A DNA stretch of 64,000 nucleotides, taken from assembly GCF_900098745.1 (NCBI RefSeq), contig NZ_FQTT01000011.1:156227-220226 (forward strand). Direction: 5' to 3'. This DNA comes from Actinomyces glycerinitolerans (GTDB lineage: Bacteria > Actinomycetota > Actinomycetes > Actinomycetales > Actinomycetaceae). Below the pieces are notes generated by a model. It was given only the letters and a program-made list of their open reading frames with translations. It ran no database searches and was not told where the DNA came from. Below are positions 16,684 through 29,119 of the stretch, piece by piece. The first letter of the stretch is position 1, and every line of letters begins with the position of its first letter. The translations under genes were made by a program, and so were the position numbers.

Positions 16684-18708
16684 TCAGAACCTGCCGGCCA
16701 GGACGGCGATGAGTACGAGCACCGTTCCGCCGAGCATGTAGCCGGCGTAGGAGCGGACGCTGCCGGACTCGGTGCGGGCGGTGAGCCGGCCCAGCGCCGC
16801 GGTGCCCTTGGCGAGCCCCTCGACGGCGCCGTCGACGACGTAGTGGTCCGTGGCCCCGGCCGCCAGGACGAGTCCCTGGCCGGGCCGCATGGCGACAGCC
16901 TCGTTGATGGTGTCCTGGTACATGTCGTGGCGGGCGGCCTCCACCATCACGTTGGAGCGCTGCACCACCGTGGGCACCGCGCGGCGGACGTACATGACCC
17001 AGGCGACGACGGCGCCGACGATCACCAGGGCGAGGGTGGCGACCATGATGACGGTGGCCGGGAGGACCGGCTCGCCGTGCGCGCCCGCCTGCCCGGTGAC
17101 GGGCTCCAGCCAGGTGACGAAGGTGTCGCCGATGCTCAGCGCCCAGCCCAGGCCGACGGAGAAGACCGACAGGACGATCAGCGGCAGGGTCATCAGCCAG
17201 CCGGACTCGTGCGGGTGGACCTCGCCCTCAATGTCCTTGGCCGTGGTCCAGCGGGGAGTGCCGTGGAAGATCATGAAGAACAGCCGCGACATGTAGAAGG
17301 CTGTGAGTCCCGCCCCCAGCAGGGCGATGGTGCCCAGGATCCAGGGACGGGCGCCGTCGCCGACGAAGGCCGCCTCGATGATCTTGTCCTTGGACCAGAA
17401 GCCGGAGAAGGGCGGAATGCCCATGATGGCGAGCCAGCCGATGCCCATGGTGATCCAGGTGAGCTTCATGGCGCGGCGCAACCCGCCGAAGCGGCGCATG
17501 TTCACCTGGTCGCTCATGGCGTGCATGACACTGCCGGCGCCGAGGAACAGCTGTGCCTTGAAGAAGCCGTGGGTGAGCAGGTGGAAGATGGCGAAGGCGT
17601 AGCCGACCGGGCCGAGACCGGCCCCCAGCATCATGTAGCCGATCTGGCTCATGGTGGAGGCGGCCAGCACCTTCTTCATGTCGTCCTTGGCGCAGCCGAT
17701 GACGGCTCCCAGGGCCAGGGTGATGGCGCCGACGACGGCGACGGCCAGTTGGGCGTCGGGGGCGCCCTCGAAGACGGCACCGGAGCGGACGATCAGGTAG
17801 ACGCCGGCGGTGACCATGGTGGCGGCGTGAATCAGCGCGGACACCGGGGTGGGGCCGGCCATGGCGTCGCCCAGCCAGGCCTGTAGCGGGAACTGGGCGG
17901 ACTTACCGCAGGCGGCCAGCAGCAGGAAGAAGCCGATGGCGGTCAGCCAGCCGGTGGAGATGGTCCCCTCCTGGGCGGCGGGCAGCACCGCGTCGTAGGC
18001 GACCGAGCCGACCTGGGCGATGCAGGCCATCATGGCCAGCAGCAGGCCCACATCGCCGATGCGGTTCATGACGAAGGCCTTCTTGGCGGCGGCCGCGTTC
18101 TCCCGGCTGGTGAACTGCTCCGCCTGGGGGGCGTCGGCATCGGCGGTGTTCCAGAAGCCGATGAGCAGATAGGAGGCCAGACCCACGCCCTCCCAGCCGA
18201 TGAACAGGGCGATGTAGGAGTCGCCGAGCACCAGGGTGAGCATGGCGGCGATGAAGAAGTTCAGGTAGGCGAAGAAGCGGCGGCGGTCCCGGTCGTGGGC
18301 CATGTAGGCCACCGAGTAGACGTGGATGAGAAAGCCGACGCAGGTCACCAGTGCCACGAAGGTCAGTGACAGCGGGTCCAGGCGCAGGCCCAGTTGCACG
18401 TTCAGGTCGCCGGCGCCGAACCAGCGCCACAGTGGTATGCCCAGGACCCGGTCGGCGGCGTCCAGGCCGAGCACCTGCGCGAGGATGATCAGGCCCAGGA
18501 CGGCGCTGAAGAGCGATGCGGCCACGCCCAGCCAGTGGCCCCAGGCGTCGGCGGCCCGACCCGCCAGCAGCAGGATGGCGGCCGAGGCCGCGGGCACGGC
18601 GATCAGCAGCCAGGCCAGTGCGGCGGCGCCGGTGGCCGGGGCGGCGGCCCCGACGACGGACTCGGCGGCCAGCAGGCCGGTGGAGAGCACGAGAGGGGAT
18701 GCGGTCAT
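16684..18708 (-). CDS. nuoL: NADH-quinone oxidoreductase subunit L
   Basis: A 674-residue subunit, the largest membrane antiporter of complex I. Diagnostic segments are YMAHDRDRRRFFAYLNFF, GWEGVGLASYLLIGFW, FPLQAWLGDAMAGPTPVSAL and KKVLAASTMSQIGYMMLG, followed by the C-terminal long lateral helix region. The frame is open well upstream, but ATG at 18708 begins the first hydrophobic segment and sits 14 bp after the nuoK stop, so it is taken as the start. Confidence 0.95.
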   Translation of the reverse strand: MTASPLVLSTGLLAAESVVGAAAPATGAAALAWLLIAVPAASAAILLLAGRAADAWGHWLGVAASLFSAVLGLIILAQVLGLDAADRVLGIPLWRWFGAGDLNVQLGLRLDPLSLTFVALVTCVGFLIHVYSVAYMAHDRDRRRFFAYLNFFIAAMLTLVLGDSYIALFIGWEGVGLASYLLIGFWNTADADAPQAEQFTSRENAAAAKKAFVMNRIGDVGLLLAMMACIAQVGSVAYDAVLPAAQEGTISTGWLTAIGFFLLLAACGKSAQFPLQAWLGDAMAGPTPVSALIHAATMVTAGVYLIVRSGAVFEGAPDAQLAVAVVGAITLALGAVIGCAKDDMKKVLAASTMSQIGYMMLGAGLGPVGYAFAIFHLLTHGFFKAQLFLGAGSVMHAMSDQVNMRRFGGLRRAMKLTWITMGIGWLAIMGIPPFSGFWSKDKIIEAAFVGDGARPWILGTIALLGAGLTAFYMSRLFFMIFHGTPRWTTAKDIEGEVHPHESGWLMTLPLIVLSVFSVGLGWALSIGDTFVTWLEPVTGQAGAHGEPVLPATVIMVATLALVIVGAVVAWVMYVRRAVPTVVQRSNVMVEAARHDMYQDTINEAVAMRPGQGLVLAAGATDHYVVDGAVEGLAKGTAALGRLTARTESGSVRSYAGYMLGGTVLVLIAVLAGRF

Positions 18709-18722
18709 GGTCTCGGGCTCCT

Positions 18723-19028
18723 TCAGTGCTTGAGCAGGTTCAAGTCGTCGACGGACGTGGACCTGCGGGTGCGGAAGATGGACACGATGATGCTCAGCCC
18801 GACCACGACCTCGGCGGCGGCCACCACCATGACGAAGAAGGCGAACACCTGCCCGGTCAGGTCCCCGTACAGGCGGGAGAAGGTGACCAGGACCAGGTTG
18901 ACGGCGTTGAGCATGAGCTCCACGCCCATCAGCTCGATGATGGCGTTGCGTCGCAGCAGCACGGTCAGGGCGCCGAGGGTGAACAGCACCCCGGCCAGCA
19001 CGACGTAGGCGGTGATGGGGACGCTCAC
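18723..19028 (-). CDS. nuoK: NADH-quinone oxidoreductase subunit K
   Basis: A 101-residue, three-helix subunit. The core [20 protein letters not shown] and [14 protein letters not shown] carries the two conserved membrane Glu residues. Its GTG start overlaps the nuoJ stop as GTGA. The length is normal. Confidence 0.95.
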   Translation of the reverse strand: MSVPITAYVVLAGVLFTLGALTVLLRRNAIIELMGVELMLNAVNLVLVTFSRLYGDLTGQVFAFFVMVVAAAEVVVGLSIIVSIFRTRRSTSVDDLNLLKH

Positions 19029-20008
19029 TTGTGCTCCTCCTTCTGGGCCGGGGCGGCCGGGTCTGCCGGTTCGTCGGCGACGTCCGCCGGCGCCTCGGCC
19101 GGGGCCAGGGGTTGGACGACGTCCGGGGCGGGCGCGCCGGGCATCGCCGGCATGCCGGAGCGGCCCACGCTCGCGTCCTCGCGGCTGGTGATCCGGCCGG
19201 CACGCTGGGCCGCGCCCATCTCCGGGGAGACGTCGGACAGTTCCAGGTCCTGCCCGCGCACGCGCAGCACCCGGGGAATGGACTCCTCCAGGGCCTCGCC
19301 GGAGGCGGCCAGGGCGGGGGCGGCGGCGGTGTTGGTGGCGGCATAGACGCCGGGCATGGGCTTCTGGCCGGGGTGCGCGCCGGTTTCGGCGTAGGCGCGC
19401 ATCTTGGCTTCCACCCGGTCGCGCTGGGTCGGGCGGGGGCGCACGCGCTGCCGGTGGGTCAGGGTCAGCGCCCCGACGGCGGCGATGATCAGCAGGAGGC
19501 CGGTCAGCTCCATGGTGACGACGTGGTCGCCGAACAGCACGGCGGCCAGCGTCTGGGGGGTGGCGGCGTCGCCGTCGGCCAGGCCGGTGGCGGCCGGGAA
19601 GACGGTGCGCCACACGACAGCGGAGAGCACCACGATCAGGCCGGCGCCGAAGAGGGCGGCCAGGCCCTTCGTGGCGGTGGAGTGGGCGGCGATGGGCTCG
19701 TCCCCGCCCACGCCGACCAGCATGATGACGAACAGCACCAGGGTCATGACGGCGCCGGTGTAGACGACCACCTGGGTGATGCCCAGGAAGGGCGCCTCGC
19801 CGGCGATGTACAGCACCGCCAGGCCGAGCATGATCATGATCATGCTCACGGCGGCGATCACGGCCCGCCTGGCGGTCAACAGGCCGATGCCGCAGCCGAC
19901 GGTGAGCAGGGCGACGACGGCGAACAGGATCGCCTCGCCGCCCGAGACGGTGCCGGAGGCGGTGAGCGTGGCGGGCAGGGCGGATGCGGCCGCAATGGCG
20001 GGCGTCAT
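19025..20008 (-). CDS. nuoJ: NADH-quinone oxidoreductase subunit J, with long C-terminal tail
   Basis: A 327-residue protein. The first 190 residues are the five-helix NuoJ core ([28 protein letters not shown]-like region as [20 protein letters not shown]). The remaining about 135 residues are hydrophilic and rich in Ala, Pro and Glu, ending in [11 protein letters not shown]. Such tails occur in some actinobacterial NuoJ but this is at the long end. ATG at 20008 overlaps the nuoI stop (ATGA). Confidence 0.92.
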   Translation of the reverse strand: MTPAIAAASALPATLTASGTVSGGEAILFAVVALLTVGCGIGLLTARRAVIAAVSMIMIMLGLAVLYIAGEAPFLGITQVVVYTGAVMTLVLFVIMLVGVGGDEPIAAHSTATKGLAALFGAGLIVVLSAVVWRTVFPAATGLADGDAATPQTLAAVLFGDHVVTMELTGLLLIIAAVGALTLTHRQRVRPRPTQRDRVEAKMRAYAETGAHPGQKPMPGVYAATNTAAAPALAASGEALEESIPRVLRVRGQDLELSDVSPEMGAAQRAGRITSREDASVGRSGMPAMPGAPAPDVVQPLAPAEAPADVADEPADPAAPAQKEEHK

Positions 20009-20700
20009 GAGTGCACCGCCTCCTTCCGGGGCGCGGGGACCGGGCGGGCGGTGGCGAGCGTCGGATCGTCGGGGCGGTGTGCGCGCACCCAGTCGACCTG
20101 GCCCTGGGTGGGGCCGGTGATGGCGCCGCGGTAGTAGTCGGCGTCCTCGGTGCCCTCGACCATGGGGTGGGGGGCGGCCAGGGCACCGTCGGGGACGGGC
20201 GCCAGCAGGTCCTGCTTCTCGTAGATCAGGCCGGTGCGGTTGGGGCCGACCAGTTCGTCGATCTCGTGGGTCATGGTCAGCGCGCGGGTGGGGCAGGCCT
20301 CGATGCACATGCCGCAGAAGATGCAGCGCAGGTAGTTGATCTGGTAGACGCGCCCGTAGCGCTCGCCGGGCGAGTACTGCGCCTCGGGGGTGTTGCTGGC
20401 GGCCTCCACGTAGATGGCGTCGGCGGGGCAGGCCCAGGCGCACAGCTCGCAGCCGACGCACTTCTCCAGGCCGTCGTCGTACCGGTTGAGCTGGTGCCGC
20501 CCGTGGTAGCGGGGCATGAGCACCGGCTTCTCGAAGGGGTACAGCTCGGTGACCGTGGGCTTGAAGATGGAGGAGAGCGTCACCCCGTAGCCGGCGACGG
20601 GGGCGAACACGCGTCCCAGGGCGCTGGGCTCGTCGCGCAGCCACTGGTCGTGGTCGGTGCCCTCCCGACCCCGGGGGGCCTGGGGTGTGGGGTCAGTCAT
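20005..20700 (-). CDS. nuoI: NADH-quinone oxidoreductase subunit I
   Basis: A 231-residue protein with two 4Fe-4S motifs, [12 protein letters not shown] and [12 protein letters not shown], which carry clusters N6a and N6b near the quinone site. The intervening AEAASNTP-like region and [16 protein letters not shown] are typical. The ATG overlaps the end of nuoH by 8 bp. Confidence 0.96.
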   Translation of the reverse strand: MTDPTPQAPRGREGTDHDQWLRDEPSALGRVFAPVAGYGVTLSSIFKPTVTELYPFEKPVLMPRYHGRHQLNRYDDGLEKCVGCELCAWACPADAIYVEAASNTPEAQYSPGERYGRVYQINYLRCIFCGMCIEACPTRALTMTHEIDELVGPNRTGLIYEKQDLLAPVPDGALAAPHPMVEGTEDADYYRGAITGPTQGQVDWVRAHRPDDPTLATARPVPAPRKEAVHS

Positions 20701-22126
20701 CGGTTTCCTCCTGAACGGTGACGTCGGAGTCGGTGGTCGTGGCGCCCGCAATCGCCAGGTCACTGGCGGCGTCGCGCACGGGGGCGGCCGTCTGCGCGGC
20801 ACGGCGGGAACGCGGCGAGGGCGGCAGCTGCTGGCCGGGCAGCGGCGGGACGGGGAAGCCGCCGGCGAAGGCGTCCAGTTCTTCACCCGGCACGGTGATG
20901 TCCACGCCGGCCGCGGCGGTGGTTGCCTCTTCCTCTTCCTCCCCCTCGGGCAGGACCAGCAGGATGATCATGGCCACCAGGAAGATGGCGGCCAGCACGA
21001 GCAGCAGCCCCTGAGTGGAGCCGCCGGAGAAGGCCCGGTAGCCCTGGACGATTGCGACCAGTACGAACCACACCAGGGAGACGGGGATGAGGAACTTCCA
21101 GCCGAGCTTCATGAAGTGGTCGTAGCGGATGCGCACCAGTGTGCCGCGGGTCCAGATGAGCAGGAACATCACGCACCACACCTTGGCCAGGAACCACAGC
21201 ATCGGCCACCAGCCGGAGTTGGCGCCGTCCCAGAAGCTGGCCAGGATGAAGGAGCGCCACCCGCCCAGGAACAGGGTGGTGCACACGGCCGAGACGTTGA
21301 GCATGTTCAGGTACTCGCCCAGGTAATACCAGGCGAACTTCATCGAGGAGTACTCCACCATGTGCCCGGCGACGAGCTCGCCCTCGCCCTCGGGCAGGTC
21401 GAAGGGCAGCCGGTTGAGCTCTCCGACCATGGAGACCAGATAGATCAGCAGGCTGGGGATCATGGCCAGTCCCCACCACAGGCGCTCCTGGGCGGCGACG
21501 ATCCCGGAGGTGGACATGGTGCCCGAGGCCAGGAAGACCGTCAGGATCGACAGGCTCATGCTCAGCTCGTAGGAGATGACCTGGGCGGCCGAGCGGACGG
21601 CGCCGAACAGCGGGTAGGTGGAGTGCGTGGACCAGCCGCCGAGGATGATGCCGTACACGCCGAAGCCGGTGATGGCCAGCACGTACAGGATGGCGACGGG
21701 GAAGTCCGTCAGCTGCAGCGGGGTGGAGTGGCCGAACATGCTCACCTGCGGCCCGAAGGGGATGACCGCGTAGATCATGAAGGCGGTGAAGGCGGCGATG
21801 ACCGGCCCCAGGACGTAGATGAACTTCTCGGCGCCCTTGAGCCAGAAGTCCTCCTTCATGATCAGCTTGGCGGCGTCGGCGATCAGCTGCGGCAGGCCGA
21901 GCGGACCGTTGACGTTCGGGCCGGGGCGGGTCTGGATGCGCCCCAGGATGCGGCGCTCGGCCCAGATCGCGACGATCACGCTGAGGATCAGGAAGACGAT
22001 GATGAAGACGGCCTTGATGAGGGTCAGCCACCAGGTCTCGTCGGAGAAGTCGGCCACCACACCCCCCTGGGCGGCGAGTGCCGCCGGCAGGGCGGCGGGG
22101 ATAGCGGAAACACTGAGCGGATTCAC
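20693..22126 (-). CDS. nuoH: NADH-quinone oxidoreductase subunit H
   Basis: A 477-residue membrane subunit lining the quinone chamber. Signatures include [59 protein letters not shown] and [16 protein letters not shown] hydrophilic C-terminal tail of about 90 residues follows the last helix. The GTG start at 22126 overlaps the nuoG stop as GTGA; upstream frame is not needed. Confidence 0.95.
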   Translation of the reverse strand: MNPLSVSAIPAALPAALAAQGGVVADFSDETWWLTLIKAVFIIVFLILSVIVAIWAERRILGRIQTRPGPNVNGPLGLPQLIADAAKLIMKEDFWLKGAEKFIYVLGPVIAAFTAFMIYAVIPFGPQVSMFGHSTPLQLTDFPVAILYVLAITGFGVYGIILGGWSTHSTYPLFGAVRSAAQVISYELSMSLSILTVFLASGTMSTSGIVAAQERLWWGLAMIPSLLIYLVSMVGELNRLPFDLPEGEGELVAGHMVEYSSMKFAWYYLGEYLNMLNVSAVCTTLFLGGWRSFILASFWDGANSGWWPMLWFLAKVWCVMFLLIWTRGTLVRIRYDHFMKLGWKFLIPVSLVWFVLVAIVQGYRAFSGGSTQGLLLVLAAIFLVAMIILLVLPEGEEEEEATTAAAGVDITVPGEELDAFAGGFPVPPLPGQQLPPSPRSRRAAQTAAPVRDAASDLAIAGATTTDSDVTVQEETDD

Positions 22127-24840
22127 TGGGCCACCTCCGGGCTGTCCACAGTGGTGAGCGAGAGGGAGACGCCGGCGCCGTGGCCGACGCCGAGGCTCTG
22201 GCGGACCGTGGAGCCGGGCGAGCACTCCGGCAGCCAGACGGTTCCGTCGGGGACGTTGCCGATGGCGGCAGGCAGCGTGATGGTGCCGGCCGGGCCGGTC
22301 ACGGCGACGCTTTCGCCGCCGGTCAGGTGCAGGCGGGCGGCCAGGTCGACGCCCACGCGGGCGACGGGGCGAAGGGCGGTGGCGGCCAGGAAGGGCTCAC
22401 CGTCCTGCAGGCGGCCGGAGTCGAGCATCGGCTTGTGGGTGGCCAGGACGGCGTCCAGGCCGGAGACCGTGGAGCGGCCCGGCTGGTCCGCCGCCTCCGT
22501 CGCGGCCGGGGCGGGCTGCGCCTGCGGGCTGAAGGTGACGCTTGGACGCGCTCCGGCCCATAGGCCCAGCGCGGCCACCTGCGCGTGCACGTCCTCCAGC
22601 GTGTCCACCCCCAGGTCGGTGCCCATCTCGGCGGCAAGTGCGGCCAGCACCTGCCGGTCGGTGCGGGCGCGGGAGACGTGGGCCTGCCCGAAGGGGCGCA
22701 CGCGCCCCTCCCAGTTGACGAAGGTGCCGTTCTTCTCCACGGGCGGCGCCACCGGCAGCACCACGTCGGCGTGCTCGCTGACTTCGCTGCGGCGCACCTC
22801 CAACTGCACGGTGAAGCCGGAGGCGGCCAGGGCGGTGCGGGCCAGGCCCGGGTCGGGGAAGTCGCGCAGGTCGACGCCGCCGATCACGACGCCGCCGAGC
22901 TCGCCGTCGGCGAGGGCGTCCAGGATGGCGGTGGCGTCACGGCCCGGCTGCGCGGGCAGCGGGTCGGGGGCGTTCAGGCCGCCGCCGGGCGCCCACAGCT
23001 GCTGGACCTCGGCGCGGGCGGCGGGGTCGGCGACGGGGCGGCCACCGGGCAGCAGGTGCGGCAGCAGGCCGGCCTCGATGCCGCCGCGCTCACCGGCGCG
23101 GCGCGGCACCCAGGCCAGGCGGGCGCCGGTGGCTTTGGCGAGCGTGTCCACCACGGACAGCAGGCCGGGTACGGCGGCGGCCCGCTCCCCCACCAGGATG
23201 GTGGCGCCGTCCTCCCCCAGGGCCCGGGTCAGCTCCGGGTGGGTCTGGGACAGCAGGGCGACGGCGCGGGCCTCGGTGCCGGGGGCGGCGAGGATGACGT
23301 CGGCGTCGAGCTTGCGCGAGCCGGCCGAGGCGAGGTTCGCGACGGTGGCGACCTTGACGCCCCCGGCGCGCACCCCCTTGCGCAGCCGCAGGAACAGCGA
23401 GCCGCATTCGTCCTCGGGCTCCAGGGCGATCAGCAGCACCTGGCCGGCGCTCTCCAGCGACCGGTAGGTGACCGCGCCCAGGCCGGTGCCGGCCACGCGG
23501 GCGGCGAGGAAGGAGTCCTCCTCGGGGGAATGGTCGCGCACGCGCTGATCGATGTCGTTGGTGCCCAGCACGGTGCGGGCGAACCGGGACCAGGCCCAGC
23601 CGTCCTCCAGGGTCAGGCGGGCGCCCGGCAGGAGCCCCACCCCGCCGTCGGCGCGGGCGGCGGTCAGGCCGCGGGCGGCCACGTCCAGGGCGTCGGACCA
23701 GGAGGTGGGCACCAGCTCACCGGTGTTCTCGTCGCGCACGAGCGGCACGTCCAGCCGGTCCTCCAGGGTGGACCAGGGGAAGGCGAAGCGGTCCTTGTCG
23801 GTGATCCACTCCTCGTTGACCTCCGGGTCGTTGCCGGCAAGACGGCGCAACACCACGCCGCGGCGCATGTCCACGCGCAGGGCGGAGCCGGAGGCATCAT
23901 GCTCGGTGACAGTGTCGGTGGACACCAGGTCGTCGGGGCGGGCCCGGAACCGGTAGCGGGCGCTGGTCAGGGCGCCCACCGGGCAGATCTGGATGATGTT
24001 GCCGGAGAAGTAGGAGGCGAAGGGGCGCCCGGAGACGTCCAGCTCCTCGGCCCCGCCGAGCGTGCCGGGCCCGTAGACGGTGCCGTCGACGACGCCGGGC
24101 TGCCCGCCCGGGCCGGTGAGGTCGTCCTCGGTCACCAGGTGCTCGCCGCCGCGCACGGTCTGGGTGGGCGCGGTGGCTTCGGGGTTGTGGAAGTCGAGCA
24201 CGCCGGCGTCGAAGCGCCCGATCTGCTCGGAGTAGAGCCCGCCGGTGATCTCGCCGCCCGCGTGGCCGGCGCCGCGCCCCTGCAGGGTGATGAAGCGGTC
24301 GCCGGCGATCTGGTCGGCGAAGCGCACGCAGCGCTGGCACAGGATGCAGCGGTCGCGGTCCAGCAGAATGTTGCTGGTCAGGCGCAGCGGCTTGGGGAAG
24401 GTGCGCTTGACGTCGGTGAAACGGGTGACCGCCTGGGCGCCGGTCGCCATGAGTTCCAGCGCCTGGTTCTGCAGGGGGCACTCGCCGCCCTTGTCGCACA
24501 CCGGGCAGTCCAGCGGGTGGTTGATCAGGAGGAACTCCATGTTGCCGGCCTGCGCCTTGGCGGCCATCGGGCTGGTGGCCTGGGTGGAGACCTCCATGCC
24601 GTCGGAGACGGCGGTGGCGCAGGCGGGCTGGGGCTTGGGCATGGGGCGGACCACGCCGTCGCGGCCGGGCGCGGCCACCTCCACCAGGCACTGGCGGCAG
24701 TTCGCCGACGGCGACAGCAGCGGGTGGTCGCAGAAGCGCGGGATGCGCACGCCGGCCCGCTCGGCGGCACGGATGATCGGCGTGCCCTTCTCAACCTCGA
24801 GGTGCGTGCCGTCGATCGTGATGTTGACCGTGTCAGTCAT
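22123..24840 (-). CDS. nuoG: NADH-quinone oxidoreductase subunit G
   Basis: A 905-residue iron-sulfur subunit. The N-terminus binds a 2Fe-2S cluster (CDHPLLSPSANCRQC and a later Cys) and two or more 4Fe-4S clusters (HPLDCPVCDKGGECPLQ; CILCQRCVRFADQIAG). The rest is a molybdopterin-oxidoreductase-like domain without cofactor function. ATG at 24840 is 4 bp after the nuoF stop. It passes electrons from NuoE/F towards NuoI/B. Confidence 0.95.
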   Translation of the reverse strand: MTDTVNITIDGTHLEVEKGTPIIRAAERAGVRIPRFCDHPLLSPSANCRQCLVEVAAPGRDGVVRPMPKPQPACATAVSDGMEVSTQATSPMAAKAQAGNMEFLLINHPLDCPVCDKGGECPLQNQALELMATGAQAVTRFTDVKRTFPKPLRLTSNILLDRDRCILCQRCVRFADQIAGDRFITLQGRGAGHAGGEITGGLYSEQIGRFDAGVLDFHNPEATAPTQTVRGGEHLVTEDDLTGPGGQPGVVDGTVYGPGTLGGAEELDVSGRPFASYFSGNIIQICPVGALTSARYRFRARPDDLVSTDTVTEHDASGSALRVDMRRGVVLRRLAGNDPEVNEEWITDKDRFAFPWSTLEDRLDVPLVRDENTGELVPTSWSDALDVAARGLTAARADGGVGLLPGARLTLEDGWAWSRFARTVLGTNDIDQRVRDHSPEEDSFLAARVAGTGLGAVTYRSLESAGQVLLIALEPEDECGSLFLRLRKGVRAGGVKVATVANLASAGSRKLDADVILAAPGTEARAVALLSQTHPELTRALGEDGATILVGERAAAVPGLLSVVDTLAKATGARLAWVPRRAGERGGIEAGLLPHLLPGGRPVADPAARAEVQQLWAPGGGLNAPDPLPAQPGRDATAILDALADGELGGVVIGGVDLRDFPDPGLARTALAASGFTVQLEVRRSEVSEHADVVLPVAPPVEKNGTFVNWEGRVRPFGQAHVSRARTDRQVLAALAAEMGTDLGVDTLEDVHAQVAALGLWAGARPSVTFSPQAQPAPAATEAADQPGRSTVSGLDAVLATHKPMLDSGRLQDGEPFLAATALRPVARVGVDLAARLHLTGGESVAVTGPAGTITLPAAIGNVPDGTVWLPECSPGSTVRQSLGVGHGAGVSLSLTTVDSPEVAQ

Positions 24841-24844
24841 CTGG

Positions 24845-26202
<1,358 letters not shown>

Positions 26203-26206
<4 letters not shown>

Positions 26207-26970
26207 TTGTCCTCCTCCTGAGTGGGTGCGTCGGTGTGGGCCGCCTCGGCGGCGGGCTGCTCGCGGGGAGCGGTCCAGTCGTGCTCACGAGCCAGGCGCA
26301 GACCGCGCAGGCTGGACTCGCCGGCGGCAATGCCCTCGTCGGCGCGGCCGTCGTCGAAGCCGGCCAGCAGCCGCTCGTTCTCCCGGAAGGTGGGCACGGT
26401 CTCCGGGCCGCGGGTGGGGGTGATGTCCTCGCCGCGTTCGAGCCGCTCAACCAGGTCCACGGCGGAGGCGGGGGTCTGGTTGTCGAAGAACTCCCAGTTG
26501 ACCATCACCACGGGGGCGTAGTCGCAGGCGGCGTTGCACTCCACCCGCTCCAGGCTGATGCGGCCGTCCGCGCTGGTCTCGTCGCTGCCCAGGCCGGTGT
26601 GCTCGCTGACGGCCTGCCAGACGTCGTCGCCGCCCATGACGGCGCACAGCGCGTTGGTGCACACGCCCACGTGGTACTCGCCGGCGGGATGCCGGCGGAA
26701 CTGGCTGTAGAAGGTGGCGACGGCGGACACCTCGGAGCGGGTCAGCCCCAGCTTCTGGGCGACCAGGGCGATGCCGGCCGGGGACACGTAGCCGTCCACG
26801 CTCTGCATCAGGTGCAGCATGGGGATGATGGCGCTGCGCTCATGCCCGGCCGGGTAGCGGGACATGATCTCGGCGATGTCGGCGTCCAGGCGGGCGGCCA
26901 CGTCGGGGGCGTAACCGAGGGCGATGCCGGCGGCGTCGGCCGGGGCGGGGGTGTTCTCAAGGGTGCTCAT
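26203..26970 (-). CDS. nuoE: NADH-quinone oxidoreductase subunit E
   Basis: A 255-residue subunit with the 2Fe-2S ligands in VCTNALCAVMGG and ECNAACDYAPVV. The fold region YPAGHERSAIIPMLHLMQ and VATFYSQFRRHPAGEYHVGV is typical. A hydrophilic C-terminal tail of about 60 residues is present. The ATG overlaps the nuoD stop by 1 nt (TAATG). Confidence 0.95.
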
Positions 26971-28349
26971 TAGCGGTCCACGCCTCCCAGGACGGGGTCG
27001 ATCGAGGACAGTGAGGCGACGACGTCGGCGATCATGCCGCCCTCGCACATCATGGCCAGCGATTGCAGGTTGGAGTAGGAGGGGTCGCGGAAGTGGACCC
27101 GGTAGGGGCGGGTGCCGCCGTCGGAGACGGCCTGGATGCCGAGGACGCCCTTGGCGTGCTCAACGGTCTGGTACACCTGCCCGGCCGGTACCCGGAACCC
27201 CTGGGTGACGAGCTTGAAGTGGTGGATCAGGGACTCCATGGAGGTGCCCATGATCTCCTTGACGTGCTCCAGGGACTGGCCCTGCCCGTCGGTGGCGATG
27301 GCCATGCGGGCTGGCCAGGCGATGGTCGGGTCCGCGACCATGACGGTGTTGGACGGATCGTCGCCGCGGGCGGCGATCTCGTCGAGCCGGTCCAGCGCCT
27401 GGGAGACGATCTTGAGCGACTGGTAGCACTCGTCGAAGCGGACCCGCAGCCGGTTGTAGCAGTCGGAGTTGTCGTAGACGGGGACCTCGAAGTCGTAGGT
27501 CTCATACCCGCAGTAGGGGCGCAGCTTGCGCATGTCCAGCGGATAGCCGGCCGCCTTCACGCACGGGCCGGTCAGTCCCATGGCCATGGCGGCGGCGAGG
27601 CTCATCTCGCCGATGCCCACGAACCGGGACTTCAGAATCGGGTTGGCCATGAGCAGGGATTCCAGCTCGCCCAGGTCGTTCTTGATGTTGGGCATGACCG
27701 AGCGGACGAAGTCGGTGAATCCCTCCGGCAGGTCCTGGGCCAGGCCGCCGGGGCGCACGTAGGCGTGGTTCATGCGCAGCCCGGTGGCCATTTCGAAGGC
27801 GCGCAGGATGTTCTCGCGGCAGCGGAAGGAGATGGTCATCAGCGTGGTGCCGCCCATCTCGTTGCCGGCCGAGCCGATGGCCACCACGTGGCTGGCGATC
27901 CGGTTGAGTTCCATGAGCACCACGCGGGCGACGGTCGCCTTCTCGGGGACGTCGTCGGTGATGCCCAGGAGCTTCTCCACCGCCAGGGCGTAGCCGACCT
28001 CCTGGAAGAAGGGGGCCACGTAGTCCATGCGGGTTACGAAGGTCTCCCCCTGCACCCAGGTGCGGTACTCCATGTTCTTCTCGATGCCGGTGTGCAGGAA
28101 GCCGGTGCCGGCGCGCAGCTCGGTGACGGTTTCCCCGTCCGTCTCCAGCAGCAGGCGCAGCACCCCGTGGGTGGAGGGGTGGATCGGGCCCATGTTGACC
28201 ACGACGCGGTCGTGCTGGAGGCGGTCCTCCTCATCACGGGCGGCGATCTGGGCGGCGATGTCGTCCCAGTCGCCGCCGTTGGCGGTGAACTGGGGGGCGC
28301 CGTCGGCGAGGGAGTCGGTGGCGGGGCCGGTGGCGTGCATGTTGCTCAT
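26970..28349 (-). CDS. nuoD: NADH-quinone oxidoreductase subunit D
   Basis: A 459-residue 49-kDa-type subunit that forms the quinone site with NuoB. It has [20 protein letters not shown] with the conserved His pair, [15 protein letters not shown], and the C-terminal end [11 protein letters not shown]. Conserved blocks match hydrogenase-like large subunits without Ni ligands. GGAGG precedes the ATG, which overlaps the nuoC stop as TGATG. Confidence 0.96.
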   Translation of the reverse strand: MSNMHATGPATDSLADGAPQFTANGGDWDDIAAQIAARDEEDRLQHDRVVVNMGPIHPSTHGVLRLLLETDGETVTELRAGTGFLHTGIEKNMEYRTWVQGETFVTRMDYVAPFFQEVGYALAVEKLLGITDDVPEKATVARVVLMELNRIASHVVAIGSAGNEMGGTTLMTISFRCRENILRAFEMATGLRMNHAYVRPGGLAQDLPEGFTDFVRSVMPNIKNDLGELESLLMANPILKSRFVGIGEMSLAAAMAMGLTGPCVKAAGYPLDMRKLRPYCGYETYDFEVPVYDNSDCYNRLRVRFDECYQSLKIVSQALDRLDEIAARGDDPSNTVMVADPTIAWPARMAIATDGQGQSLEHVKEIMGTSMESLIHHFKLVTQGFRVPAGQVYQTVEHAKGVLGIQAVSDGGTRPYRVHFRDPSYSNLQSLAMMCEGGMIADVVASLSSIDPVLGGVDR

Positions 28350-29119
28350 CAGCGGTACGACCTCCGGGTGTCGGCGGTGGCGGTTGAGGCGCCCTTGTAC
28401 TCGACGGGGATGCCGCCGAGGGGGTAGTCCTTGCGCTGGGGGTGCCCGACCCAGTCGTCGGGCATGGCCGAGCGCGTCAGGTTGGGGTGGCCGTCGAAGA
28501 CGATGCCCATCAGGTCCCAGGCCTCGCGCTCGTGCCAGTCATTGCCCGGGTACACCGGCACGAGCGAGGGCACGTGCGGGTCGGAGGCGGGGCAGGTGAC
28601 CTCCAGGCGCAGGGCGCGGGCGCCGTGGGTCAGGGAGATCAGCTCGTAGCAGGCGTGCAGCTCGCGGCCGGCGTCGCCCGGGTAGTGCACGCCTGTGACG
28701 CCCAGGCACAGCTCGAAGCGCAGGTCCTGGTCGTCACGCAGGGGGCGGGCCACGTCCAGCAGGTGCTCGCGAGTGACGAACACGGTCAGCTCGTCGTGCT
28801 CGACGACGACCTTCTCGATGGCGGCGGCCGGCTCGACCCCCGCCTCGGTGAGGTCCTCGATCAGGGCGTCGACGACGTCGTCGAACCACCCCCCGTAGGG
28901 GCGGGTGGCGGCGGGCGCGAGGGCGACCACGCTGGTGGTGTCGCCGTAGCCGGTGGTGTCGCCGGCGTCGGCGGCGCCGAACTGGCCGGTGTGGGCACCG
29001 ATGACCTCCAGGCGCAGTTCCTCGCGCACCGGCTGGCCGGCGATCTCCGGGACGGCGGGGGCGGTCTCGGCGACGGCGTCGGGCTCGGCTGTGGGGTTCG
29101 CGGCGTTGTCGGTGCTCAT
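28349..29119 (-). CDS. nuoC: NADH-quinone oxidoreductase subunit C
   Basis: A 256-residue protein with the 30-kDa signature [20 protein letters not shown] and the end [14 protein letters not shown]. The first 60 residues are variable. The ATG overlaps the nuoB stop as ATGA. Confidence 0.94.
   Translation of the reverse strand: MSTDNAANPTAEPDAVAETAPAVPEIAGQPVREELRLEVIGAHTGQFGAADAGDTTGYGDTTSVVALAPAATRPYGGWFDDVVDALIEDLTEAGVEPAAAIEKVVVEHDELTVFVTREHLLDVARPLRDDQDLRFELCLGVTGVHYPGDAGRELHACYELISLTHGARALRLEVTCPASDPHVPSLVPVYPGNDWHEREAWDLMGIVFDGHPNLTRSAMPDDWVGHPQRKDYPLGGIPVEYKGASTATADTRRSYR

Noticed and set aside
13518..18000. Long plus-strand frames opposite the nuo operon
   Set aside because: All are antisense shadows of membrane subunit genes with Gly/Gln/His-rich composition.
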